From positions 76,572 through 140,571 of the forward strand of contig CAWBPD010000042.1 in assembly GCA_963790575.1 (NCBI GenBank): DNA of 64,000 bases, read 5' to 3'. A model generated the notes under the pieces. It had not been told where the DNA came from and ran no database searches. It saw only the letters and a program-made list of their open reading frames with translations. The translations under genes and the position numbers were made by a program. The stretch comes from CAVTSA01 sp963790575 (GTDB taxonomy: Bacteria > Chloroflexota > Dormibacteria > Dormibacterales > Dormibacteraceae). Numbering within the stretch: position 1 is the stretch's first letter; the number at the start of each line of letters is the position of its first letter. Below, piece by piece: positions 48,263 through 55,596 of this stretch.

Positions 48263-49893
48263 GGGCCTCGCGACACGCGCTGCTCCACCGCGGCCCGGGC
48301 CCCGGCCGCCGACCGTTCGTCGAGTGCTTCCCGGGCGGCCTGGGCGCAGCCATCCGGGCCCAGCGTTCGCAGCGTCCGCGCCACCGCCTCCAACGAGCCC
48401 GCGCTCATGGACAGGGAGCTCGCGCCCAGCCCCGCCAGCAGCACCGCGCCCGCCCCGGTCCCGGCCAGCTCGCCACAGGCGCCGGCCTCGATCCCGAGCG
48501 AGTGGGCGTCGACCAGCGCTCGCTGCATGAGCCGCAAGGTGCCCGGGTTCCAGTCGCGCAAGTCCTCTGGCCAGCTCAGCTCGCGGTCGGCCCCCGCCGC
48601 GTACTGCGCGAGGTCGTTGGTGCCCAGGCTGACGAACTCGATCACGCCTTCGAAGGAGGGCAACGACATCGCGGCCGCCGGCGTCTCGACCATGATTCCG
48701 AGCGGCGGCACCCGGAGACCCAGCGCCAGGGCCTCATGCTCGAAGAGAGCACGGGCCGCCTCCACCTCGGCGCGCGCCGCCACCAGCGGGAACATGACCT
48801 GCAGGTTCTCGTGGTCGGCGTGGACCCGCACCATGGCGCGCACCTGGGCGCGGGCCAGCTCGAACTGGTCGAGCCAGAGCCGGATCCCACGCGAGCCGAG
48901 CGCGGGGTTCGGCTCCCGCCGCCGGTCCAGGTAGGGGAGGGCCTTGTCGGAGCCGGCGTCGAGCGTGCGCACGACCACCGGATAGGCGGACATGGCCGCG
49001 CAGGCGTCGCTGAGCAGCGCCAGCTGCTCCTCCTCGGTCGGGGCGGTGGCGCGGCCCAGGTAGAAGAGTTCGGTCCGCAGCAGGCCGACGCCTTGCGCGC
49101 CGCGCCGGGCTGCCACAATCACGCTCTGGGCGGAACCCGCGTTGACGCGCAGCGGCAGCCATGCGTCCACCAGCGGCTCGCCGGCGGAAGCGGCGGAGGT
49201 CCGGGCTTTCATCGGCGCCGGCAAGAGACAGACGCTGCCGGTGTCGCCGTCGATCGCAGCCGAGCGGCACCCGGCCGCGGCCGCCACCGCCCCGGCCACG
49301 CCGAGAACCGCCGGCACCCCCAGCTCCCGACACACGATGGCGGTGTGTGATGTGGCCCCACCGACCTCCGTCACGAGGCCCAGCAGCAGCTCGGTCGCGA
49401 CTCCCAGCAGGTCGGCGGGGGCCAGGTCGTGGGCGATCACGATGGCGGGCGCGGTGAGCCCGGTCAGCCGCGCCGGCCGCCGCCCGGTGAGCGCGTCGAC
49501 CACCGCCCGGCCCGCCTCGCGCAGGTCCACCGCCCGGGCGCCGATGTAGCCGTCGCCCGCCAGCGCCTCCAGCTCCCCCGCCTGCTCCTCATACGCCACC
49601 CGCACCGCGGTGACGGCGTCCATGCCCTCGTTGAGCCTCCTCTGAATGTCCGGCTCCAGGGTCTCGTCCCGTGCCAGCAGCGCTTGCGCCTCCAGCACCG
49701 CGGCGCCCTGCGGGCTCCGCTCGCGGACGCGGGCCGCAAGCTCCTCGAGCGCGGTCGCGGCGTGTACCCTCGCCTCCCGCACGCTCTCGATCCCGCTCAC
49801 CGTGGCGGCGGCGGGCGCCGCCGCCGGCTCGACGGCCAGGAAGACGGGACCGGCCGCCGAGCCAAAAGAGGCGGGAATCCCCGTCAGCTCCAT
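48259..49893 (-). CDS. ptsI: PTS enzyme I
   Basis: A 544-residue phosphoenolpyruvate-protein phosphotransferase. The phospho-His is in LVTEVGGATSHTAIVCRELGVPAVLG (about 183); the PEP-binding barrel shows VGLLRTELFYLGR, VVRTLDAGSDKALPYL, VMFPLVAARAEVEAARALF, GIMVETPAAAM and FVSLGTNDLAQYAAGADR, and a C-terminal Cys in GACGELAG. It starts the PEP-HPr-DhaM-DhaL relay. It is convergent with that operon, so expression may be set separately. TAGGCT lies nine bases before the ATG. Confidence 0.94.
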   Translation of the reverse strand: MELTGIPASFGSAAGPVFLAVEPAAAPAAATVSGIESVREARVHAATALEELAARVRERSPQGAAVLEAQALLARDETLEPDIQRRLNEGMDAVTAVRVAYEEQAGELEALAGDGYIGARAVDLREAGRAVVDALTGRRPARLTGLTAPAIVIAHDLAPADLLGVATELLLGLVTEVGGATSHTAIVCRELGVPAVLGVAGAVAAAAGCRSAAIDGDTGSVCLLPAPMKARTSAASAGEPLVDAWLPLRVNAGSAQSVIVAARRGAQGVGLLRTELFYLGRATAPTEEEQLALLSDACAAMSAYPVVVRTLDAGSDKALPYLDRRREPNPALGSRGIRLWLDQFELARAQVRAMVRVHADHENLQVMFPLVAARAEVEAARALFEHEALALGLRVPPLGIMVETPAAAMSLPSFEGVIEFVSLGTNDLAQYAAGADRELSWPEDLRDWNPGTLRLMQRALVDAHSLGIEAGACGELAGTGAGAVLLAGLGASSLSMSAGSLEAVARTLRTLGPDGCAQAAREALDERSAAGARAAVEQRVSRGP

Positions 49894-49914
49894 GGCAGGC
49901 GAAGCCTAACCCCG

Positions 49915-51174
49915 TCAGGACGCCTCGCTGGTGGTCGCCTGCACTGGAGCCCGGCGCCGGTACCCGCGCAGCCATACGTAGGCAAGCATGGCGACCACTA
50001 CCGCCGAGGCTCCACCCACGGCCATCGCGACGTCCCCACCGAACTGCTGGGCCACCCATCCGATGAGCGGACCGCCGATCGGGGTGGTGCCGTTGAAGAG
50101 CAGGACGTAGACGGAGAGGACGCGGCCCCTGAACTCGGGCTTCGCGCGCAGCTGGAGACTGGAGTTGGCCCCGGCCTGGAACAGCGTCATCCCGGCGCCG
50201 GCGGGCACCAGCACCAGCAGTTCGAGGGGCAGGATCCGGATCCCCGCCGCTACCAGCAGGCCGATCCCGAAGATGAGGGCGGCCGTGATCAGGAGCAGCA
50301 TGGTGGGCCGGGCGCGGTTGGCCATGTAGAGGGCGCCGCAAAAGGCGCCGACGCCCATCGCGGCGTAGAGGCCGCCGTAGAGACCGGGCCCTCCGTGGAA
50401 GACCCGCGTGGCGATCAGAGGGAGCACCACGTTGAAGTTCATCGCGAGCAGGCCGATGACCCCCATCATCGCCAGCGGCACTCGCAGCTCAGGATCCCGC
50501 CAGATGTAGCGGAATCCAGCGACGATCTGCCCCACGCCGGCGGACCGCGCTCGGTGTGCGACCGACCGGTAGAGCTGGGCCGGGTTCATCAGCAGCAGCG
50601 CGATCAGCACCGCGACGTAGCTGGCCCCGTTGAGCGCGAAACACCAGCCGGTGCCGACCAGGGCGATCAGCGCCCCCGCGATCGAGGGCCCGATGATGCG
50701 GGCCGAGGTGAAGAGGGAGCTGTTGAGCGAGACCGCGTTGGCGATCAGCTTCGGACCGACCATCTCGGACGCAAACGCCTGGCGGATCGGATTGTCGAAG
50801 ACGCGGGCGAAGCCGCTGGCGAGCGCGAACGCCCAGACGGCCCAGATCGTGGCGTGGCCGCTCAGGACCAATACGGAGAGGGCGCCGCTGCTGACCGCGA
50901 ACGCGCCTTGGGTCAAAAACAGCGCCAGTCGCTTGTCGACCCGATCGGCGACCGCGCCGCCCCAGGTGCCCAGGATCAGCACCGGGAGGAACTGGAGCGC
51001 GGTCGTGACGCCCAGGTCGACCGCGTTCCCGGTCAGGCGCAGGACCAGCCAGGCCTGAGCCACGGTCTGGATCCAGGTCCCGTTGACCGAGATCGCCTGG
51101 CCGATGAAGTAGAGCCGGTAGTTGCGGACGGAAAGGGATTGGAAGGTGCGCTTGACCTGTTCCCAGGCCCTCAC
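49915..51174 (-). CDS. MFS transporter (enterobactin-exporter/DHA3-like)
   Basis: A 419-residue protein with about twelve hydrophobic helices. SVRNYRLYFIGQAISVNGTWIQTVAQAWLVLRLTGNAVDLGV and GTWGGAVADRVDKRLALFLTQGAF are typical of the DHA3/EntS-like MFS group (MFS_3), which exports drugs or siderophores. GTG 51174 overlaps the stop of the MarR gene (GTGA), so the exporter is translated with its presumed regulator. The longer open frame upstream lies inside the MarR gene and is discarded. Confidence 0.9.
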   Translation of the reverse strand: MRAWEQVKRTFQSLSVRNYRLYFIGQAISVNGTWIQTVAQAWLVLRLTGNAVDLGVTTALQFLPVLILGTWGGAVADRVDKRLALFLTQGAFAVSSGALSVLVLSGHATIWAVWAFALASGFARVFDNPIRQAFASEMVGPKLIANAVSLNSSLFTSARIIGPSIAGALIALVGTGWCFALNGASYVAVLIALLLMNPAQLYRSVAHRARSAGVGQIVAGFRYIWRDPELRVPLAMMGVIGLLAMNFNVVLPLIATRVFHGGPGLYGGLYAAMGVGAFCGALYMANRARPTMLLLITAALIFGIGLLVAAGIRILPLELLVLVPAGAGMTLFQAGANSSLQLRAKPEFRGRVLSVYVLLFNGTTPIGGPLIGWVAQQFGGDVAMAVGGASAVVVAMLAYVWLRGYRRRAPVQATTSEAS

Positions 51175-51608
51175 CGCTTGGCCTCCAACATCCGCTCCAG
51201 AACCGCCACCCCGCGCTCGAGGGCCACCAGGTCGTCCGGTGCCAACCCGCGGAGGACGGTGGCCAGATAGGCGTCGCGCCGGCGCCGGCTTTGCTCCACC
51301 AGGCGCCGGCCGGGAGGCGTCGCCTCCAGCCACGCCCGGCGCCGGTCCGCCGGATCCACGTGGCGGATCACCAGACCCTCGCGCTCCAGGGCGGCCGCGA
51401 TCCGGGTCATGCTGGGCGGCTTCACGCCCTCCCGGTCGGCCAGCTCCCCGAGTCCGATCCGGCCCTCGCGGAGGACGGTGGCGAGAGCCGAGAAGTCGGT
51501 TTGCGAGAGTCCGCTCGGCGACTCCGTGCGCAGCCGGCGGCGGAGACGCATGGTCGACTGCCGCACCCGCATGGCAAGCTGCTCGACGTTCGGCGCCGCT
51601 ATCGCCAT
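51171..51608 (-). CDS. MarR-family transcriptional regulator
   Basis: A 145-residue winged-helix regulator: SQTDFSALATVLREGRIGLGELADREGVKPPSMTRIAAALEREGLVIRHVDPADRRRAWLEATPPGRRLVEQSRRRRDAYLATVL is the MarR DNA-binding region with its DxRxx wing. It probably represses the MFS gene downstream and itself in response to a small ligand. GAAGGA precedes the ATG, and a TTAGC palindrome lies 17 bases upstream. Confidence 0.92.
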   Translation of the reverse strand: MAIAAPNVEQLAMRVRQSTMRLRRRLRTESPSGLSQTDFSALATVLREGRIGLGELADREGVKPPSMTRIAAALEREGLVIRHVDPADRRRAWLEATPPGRRLVEQSRRRRDAYLATVLRGLAPDDLVALERGVAVLERMLEAKR

Positions 51609-51624
51609 TCCTTCGCCAACCTAA

Positions 51625-51637
51625 TTAGCATTGCTAA
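51625..51637. promoter_or_regulatory. putative MarR operator
   Basis: TTAGC-ATT-GCTAA, a five-base inverted repeat with a three-base centre, 17-29 bases upstream of the MarR ATG in an A+T-rich patch. Position and A/T-rich palindromic form match MarR autoregulatory sites. The gene's promoter elements are likely to overlap it. Confidence 0.6.
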
Positions 51638-51683
51638 CGGTCAGCATACGCGGGCAAACACGAGCGTGGTGACCGCGGTGGGG

Positions 51684-52103
51684 TCAGCCCTCGACCCGCG
51701 TGAACCAGGCGTCGCGGACCACGCCGCGGGCGGGGTCGACGCGAACCTCCAGCCGCCAGCGGCGAGCGGCGCCTCCGGTGATGTCCGTGAACTCGACGCG
51801 GCCGCTGTCGCTGCCGGTCACCTCGAACGACAGCGAGTCCAGACGCACGTCGACGGTGCCTCCGCCGGCCAGCAAGGGGCCCAACGCCGCTTCCCAGCGC
51901 CAGAGCAGCTCGGGGGGCAGGTACCGCTCCAGCCGTGAGCGGCCGCCCTGGACGGCACGAACGGGCTGCAGCGCGTACGGCACCTCCGCCGGGACCGCGC
52001 CCGGCCAGGCGCCCAGCCACGCGCACAGGTCGAGGAGCATCGACCTCCCCAACTCGCCGATCGGCGCCGGTGGGCGCGACGGTGGCTCGTCCATGGCTGT
52101 CAT
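51684..52103 (-). CDS. hypothetical protein, last gene of a three-gene operon
   Basis: 139 residues, no family recognised. The N-terminal third (about 15-60) is helical and hydrophobic/aromatic (SMLLDLCAWLGAWPGAVPAEVPYALQPV); the rest is beta-rich (GGGTVDVRLDSLSFEVTGSDSGRVEFTDITGGAARRWRLEVRVDPARGVVRDAWFT). No signal peptide. Its ATG overlaps the stop of the MinD-like gene, so it is translationally coupled and probably part of the same function. Confidence 0.6.
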   Translation of the reverse strand: MTAMDEPPSRPPAPIGELGRSMLLDLCAWLGAWPGAVPAEVPYALQPVRAVQGGRSRLERYLPPELLWRWEAALGPLLAGGGTVDVRLDSLSFEVTGSDSGRVEFTDITGGAARRWRLEVRVDPARGVVRDAWFTRVEG

Positions 52104-53491
52104 GGCGCCGACGCCACCTCGACCACGGCGGCGGCGTACCGCGCGTACGCCTTCCGCATGCCCTGCCGGACGGGCTCCGGCGCCCCTCGCTGGAGCAAGG
52201 CGGCGGTCCCCTCGTCATCGTCGGGGAGCTCGACCACGCGCGTCACGTGTGAGCGAAGGTTCTCGAACAGTGCCACCAGCTCCGGGCGGTCGCGTCCGGG
52301 ACGGGGGCGGACACCCACCAGGCAGGCGACGACTCGCTTACCCCGCATCACCTCCGCCTGCAGGCTGCGGTGGACCTCGGTCAGACCGGCCTGATCGGAG
52401 CCGGTGACGATGACCGCGACATCGGCCTCGGCCAGCCAGGCGGCCCGGGTCGCCGACGCGCTGTCGAGTGTCTCCGGCACCTCCGGAGGGAGATCGACGA
52501 CCACCGCCAGGTGCTCCCCACGCAGGTGTTCGGCGGCCCGATGGAGATCGGCCGGCGGGTACCCGTCGGAGCCGCCGGCGGCGTCCGGATAGACCTGGAG
52601 GGAGGGTGAGCCTCCGTAGCCCGGGCTGGGGGGGCGGCGGCCGTCCCGAAGCGCGCTCACCAGCGTCTCCAGCGTGGGCGGACTCCCGCTCACCGAGAGC
52701 GCCGTCCAGGCGCGGGGGTCGCCGAGATGACCGTCCACCAGCGCTACCGTCCGGCTCAGGGCACGCACGGGCTCCGCCAGCACCGTCGCCAGAGCGGCCG
52801 CGCTTCCCGTCCGGCCCGCCCCGCCGGCCGCTCCCAGCACGGCGACGCAGAACGGACGCGTTCCGACCAGCAGCATGCCGAGAGCGGGTGCTGCCCCAGC
52901 GTCTGGGAGCCGGAGCCGGCCCCGAATCCACTCGAGAAGCCCCCGCGGCCGCCGTTCGGTCTTGACCGGCAGCGGGACGATCGCGGTCGACGGCCCGGGC
53001 GCACCCGCCTTGCCCCGCGCCGACAACGGTCCCACGGCCGCGAGCAGGGTGAACGGGTCCGCTCTCGACTCGGTGGGTTGGGGTTGCGCTTTGGGACCCC
53101 GTACGCCGGCCGCCGCCTCGCGCGCGAGCTCACGGGCATCCCAGGTGACGATCGCGTGCACGTTGGGATGGTCGCGATAGGAGTCGGCGACCTCCTGGTC
53201 GGGGACCGCGACCCAGAATTGGGCGTCCGTGCCCCGCACCCACTCCGCGAGCTCGGGGTCATGCCAGAGGAGAAGGTGCGGTGGTGCGTCTCCCAGGTCT
53301 GTGTTCGCGTACCAGTCGTCGAGGGCCCGGCCCTCTTCGCCTCGCGCGCTGAAGAACCTGACGCCGTTCACCGGCGGCTCGACCACCTTCGCCTCCGGCG
53401 CCTGCGCGCGCAGAGCCTCGCCCGCGGCCCGCCCGTGGCCGCCGCCGAGCAGCACGACGAAGGCCGTCAGCGGAGCCGGTCCGCCCGCCAT
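52100..53491 (-). CDS. MinD/ParA-like protein with atypical P-loop
   Basis: 463 residues. Residues 1-135 form an alpha/beta region, possibly receiver-like (FVVLLGGGHGRAAGEALRAQAPEAKVVEPP); a linker follows, then from about 212 a SIMIBI-type NTPase fold: CVAVLGAAGGAGRTGSAAALATVLA is at the P-loop position, VALVDGHLGDP matches the switch-I Asp strand and LAVVVDLPPEVPETLDSAS the Walker B strand. The expected signature Lys residues of KGGxGKT are absent (GGAGRTGS), so nucleotide handling may be unusual. Five bases downstream of the 53497 gene and coupled to the 51684 gene. Confidence 0.6.
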   Translation of the reverse strand: MAGGPAPLTAFVVLLGGGHGRAAGEALRAQAPEAKVVEPPVNGVRFFSARGEEGRALDDWYANTDLGDAPPHLLLWHDPELAEWVRGTDAQFWVAVPDQEVADSYRDHPNVHAIVTWDARELAREAAAGVRGPKAQPQPTESRADPFTLLAAVGPLSARGKAGAPGPSTAIVPLPVKTERRPRGLLEWIRGRLRLPDAGAAPALGMLLVGTRPFCVAVLGAAGGAGRTGSAAALATVLAEPVRALSRTVALVDGHLGDPRAWTALSVSGSPPTLETLVSALRDGRRPPSPGYGGSPSLQVYPDAAGGSDGYPPADLHRAAEHLRGEHLAVVVDLPPEVPETLDSASATRAAWLAEADVAVIVTGSDQAGLTEVHRSLQAEVMRGKRVVACLVGVRPRPGRDRPELVALFENLRSHVTRVVELPDDDEGTAALLQRGAPEPVRQGMRKAYARYAAAVVEVASAP

Positions 53492-53496
53492 GGCGG

Positions 53497-54582
53497 CTAG
53501 CTCGGGTGCTGCTCGCCTCGCGCGATCGCAGTCGCCTGCAGCGAGAGGTTCTGCATCCGGGTCGGCGAGATCAGGCGAACGGTTTCCCGAGCCAGGGCCT
53601 GCGCCGCTCCCTGGAGTGCCTCCAGCGTGGGCGCGGTTTGGAACGGCGCCGAGACCGACTCCGCATGCCGGCCCAGCTCACGCTGCAGAAGCTCGACGAT
53701 GGCCTGGCGCCGCTGCTCCAGCTGGGCTTCGCCGCCGGGTGCCCCATAGGGAGAGGGCACCGGAACCGTGGTGGGGCCCTGACCGAAGCTGCCCGGCCCC
53801 CAGCCGCCGAAGGCGTCGCCCGGCGAACCGTAAGGGCCGGCGGGACTCACCGCCGGGGGATGGAACTCGCCGCCCGGCTGTCCGCCGAACCCGCCGGCCG
53901 GCGGCTGCGACTCGAAGGGGTTCACCGGCTGCGCCTCGGGGGGCACCGTGACCGGCTCCGGCTTCGCCGGGACCTCGCCCGCCTCCTCGACCGGGGCCGC
54001 CTCAGCGTCCACCTGCGTCGGGTGAAGGTCAACCGGCTTCCGGCCCGGGCGCGGCTCGACCCGGGGGGCGACCACGGTGGCGGGATCGTCCAGGATCTCG
54101 TCGATCGCGTGCTCGTCCCGCATCTCGCCGTCCGCGAAGGAGGCCACGATCCCCCGCTCGTCGAAGACGATGATGCCGGTCCCGCAGGCCGGCGAGCTGG
54201 CGAGGACCGCGCCCCGCCGTCCGGGCTGGACCAGCGAGCCGACCAACTCCTTGGTCGCTCCTGGTGCGCGCCAGTAGACGGGGAGGGCGCGGGCGAGGCG
54301 GGGCGAGACGCCGATCACCTGCAGATCTGCGATCGGCACATCCCCCAGCTCGTCGAGCACGTCCACGCCCTTGATGACCTCGGTCTTGGTCTGGGCGACC
54401 GCGTCCACCACCCGACCGTTGAGGACGACCACCATCGCCGTGAGCCGGTCCGAGCGGTGGTAGACGACGGCGCTCTCCTGCCCCGCGATGAGCCCGGCCA
54501 GTCCACGCGCGCGCGCCTCGATGCGATCGCCGCTGGGCTGCGGAGGCACCGCCGGCAAGGACAGATCGAGCTTCTGGTCCAT
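53497..54582 (-). CDS. hypothetical protein with roadblock/DUF4388-like N terminus and Pro/Gly linker
   Basis: 361 residues, no confident family. An N-terminal alpha/beta domain (about 20-165; SAVVYHRSDRLTAMVVVLNGRVVDAVAQTKTEVIKGVDVLDEL ... GTGIIVFDERGIVASFADG) recalls the layout of roadblock/DUF4388-type signalling modules, by impression only. A 110-residue Pro/Gly-rich linker follows, then a C-terminal helical segment (QRRQAIVELLQRELGRHAESV...). ATG 54582 was preferred because TATGAT lies seven bases upstream; ATG 54594 is also in frame. First gene of the operon with the MinD-like protein. Confidence 0.6.
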   Translation of the reverse strand: MDQKLDLSLPAVPPQPSGDRIEARARGLAGLIAGQESAVVYHRSDRLTAMVVVLNGRVVDAVAQTKTEVIKGVDVLDELGDVPIADLQVIGVSPRLARALPVYWRAPGATKELVGSLVQPGRRGAVLASSPACGTGIIVFDERGIVASFADGEMRDEHAIDEILDDPATVVAPRVEPRPGRKPVDLHPTQVDAEAAPVEEAGEVPAKPEPVTVPPEAQPVNPFESQPPAGGFGGQPGGEFHPPAVSPAGPYGSPGDAFGGWGPGSFGQGPTTVPVPSPYGAPGGEAQLEQRRQAIVELLQRELGRHAESVSAPFQTAPTLEALQGAAQALARETVRLISPTRMQNLSLQATAIARGEQHPS

Positions 54583-54673
54583 CGCGGCCATCATAGCCTG
54601 GGCTGTCGGTCTCAGCTGCCATTGCTGAAGGCCTTGTCAAGGCCGTTGCTGAACGTGGCAAGATCGGGCCGAC

Positions 54674-55411
54674 GTGACGGGCCAGGATCTGGACCTCACC
54701 CCGGCCAGCGCCAAGCGCGGCGGATCGCGACCGCTGCGCGCCTACCTCGCGCTGCCGGAGGGGAACGGGCCGTGGCCGGGGGTGGTCGTCATTCACGAGA
54801 TCATGGGGCTCGACGCGCAGACCCGGCGGCACGCCGACCGGCTGGCGCGCGCGGGGTACCTGGCGCTCGCGGTGGACCTGTTCAGCACCGACGGCCCCCG
54901 CTGTGTGATGGCCACCATGCGGGCACTTCGGCGCGGTGCCGGGCGCGCCTGCGTGGACATCGTGACCGCCCAGGAGCAGCTGCGCGCGGATCCGCGCTGC
55001 ACCGGGAAGGTGGGGGTGATCGGCTTCTGCATGGGCGGAGGTTTCGCGCTGCTGACGGCGGCGGCCGGGTTCGACGCCGCCTCCGCCAACTACGGGCCGC
55101 TTCCGCGGGACCCCGAGATGGCGTTCGACGGCGCGTGCCCCGTGGTCGGAAGCTATGGAGCGCGCGACCGCGCGTTGCGAGGGGCGGCGGCCAGGCTCCG
55201 AACGGCGCTCGAGCGAGCGGGGGTCGAACACGACGTCAAGGAGTACCCGGGGGCGGGTCATGCCTTCCTTGACGAGGAACCCTTCGGGCCCGCGCTGGTG
55301 CATCCGCTGGTGCGCGTGGCCGGGATGGGGCCGGATCCCAAGGCAGCCGCCGACGCCTGGCGCCGGATCGAGTCGTTCTTCGCCACCCATCTCGGCGGCG
55401 CGCGTCCATAG
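54674..55411 (+). CDS. dienelactone hydrolase family protein
   Basis: A 245-residue alpha/beta hydrolase: VVIHEIMGLDAQTRRHADRLARAGYLALAVDLF is the DLH N-terminal half, the nucleophile is Cys in GVIGFCMGGGFAL (about 118), and the His is in YPGAGHAFLDEE. The acid lies in SYGARDRALRG. DLH enzymes hydrolyse dienelactones in aromatic degradation, but many homologues act on other esters. GTG start, divergent from the operon at 54582. Its end is 18 bases from the tRNA that carries the integrated element. Confidence 0.88.
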   Translation: MTGQDLDLTPASAKRGGSRPLRAYLALPEGNGPWPGVVVIHEIMGLDAQTRRHADRLARAGYLALAVDLFSTDGPRCVMATMRALRRGAGRACVDIVTAQEQLRADPRCTGKVGVIGFCMGGGFALLTAAAGFDAASANYGPLPRDPEMAFDGACPVVGSYGARDRALRGAAARLRTALERAGVEHDVKEYPGAGHAFLDEEPFGPALVHPLVRVAGMGPDPKAAADAWRRIESFFATHLGGARP

Positions 55412-55429
55412 CATGGGGTGTCCCGCCGG

Positions 55430-55506
55430 GGGCCCGTAGCTCAGCTGGTCAGAGCGGGGGACTCATAATCCTCTGGTCGTTGGTTCGAGTCCAACCGGGC
55501 CCACCA
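55430..55506 (+). tRNA. tRNA with CAT anticodon (Ile2 or elongator Met); integration target
   Basis: A 77-base cloverleaf with encoded CCA: acceptor GGGCCCG/CGGGCCC, discriminator A, D-arm GCTC...GAGC, anticodon loop CTCATAA closed by GGGGA/TCCTC, T-arm GTTGG-TTCGAGT-CCAAC. The anticodon is CAT; GACTCATAATC in the anticodon arm resembles lysidine-modified tRNA-Ile2 but elongator Met cannot be excluded. The 3' end abuts an integrase gene, the usual sign that the tRNA 3' part is the attachment core. Confidence 0.93.
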
Positions 55507-55527
55507 CCCTTTTGAACTGAAAACCGC

Positions 55528-55596
55528 CCCGGGAGCAGCCGCCGAGGCGGTCGACATTAGCCAACTACAGCAACGACTACAGCAGCCGCTCCCGGG
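55528..55596. repeat. inverted and direct repeats between the tRNA and int (possible attP arm sites)
   Basis: CCCGGGAGC (55528-55536) is mirrored by GCTCCCGGG (55588-55596), and CTACAGCA occurs at 55565-55572 and 55577-55584 (12-base period). The right parts overlap the last codons of int. Such repeats are candidates for integrase/excisionase arm-type binding sites; the inverted pair could also end the leftward operon. Confidence 0.45.

Noticed and set aside
55507..55527. tRNA 3'-end duplicate (attR) inside the window
   Set aside because: I looked for the GGTTCGAGTCCAACCGGGCC end to the right of int up to 64000 and did not find it; the element must extend beyond the window.
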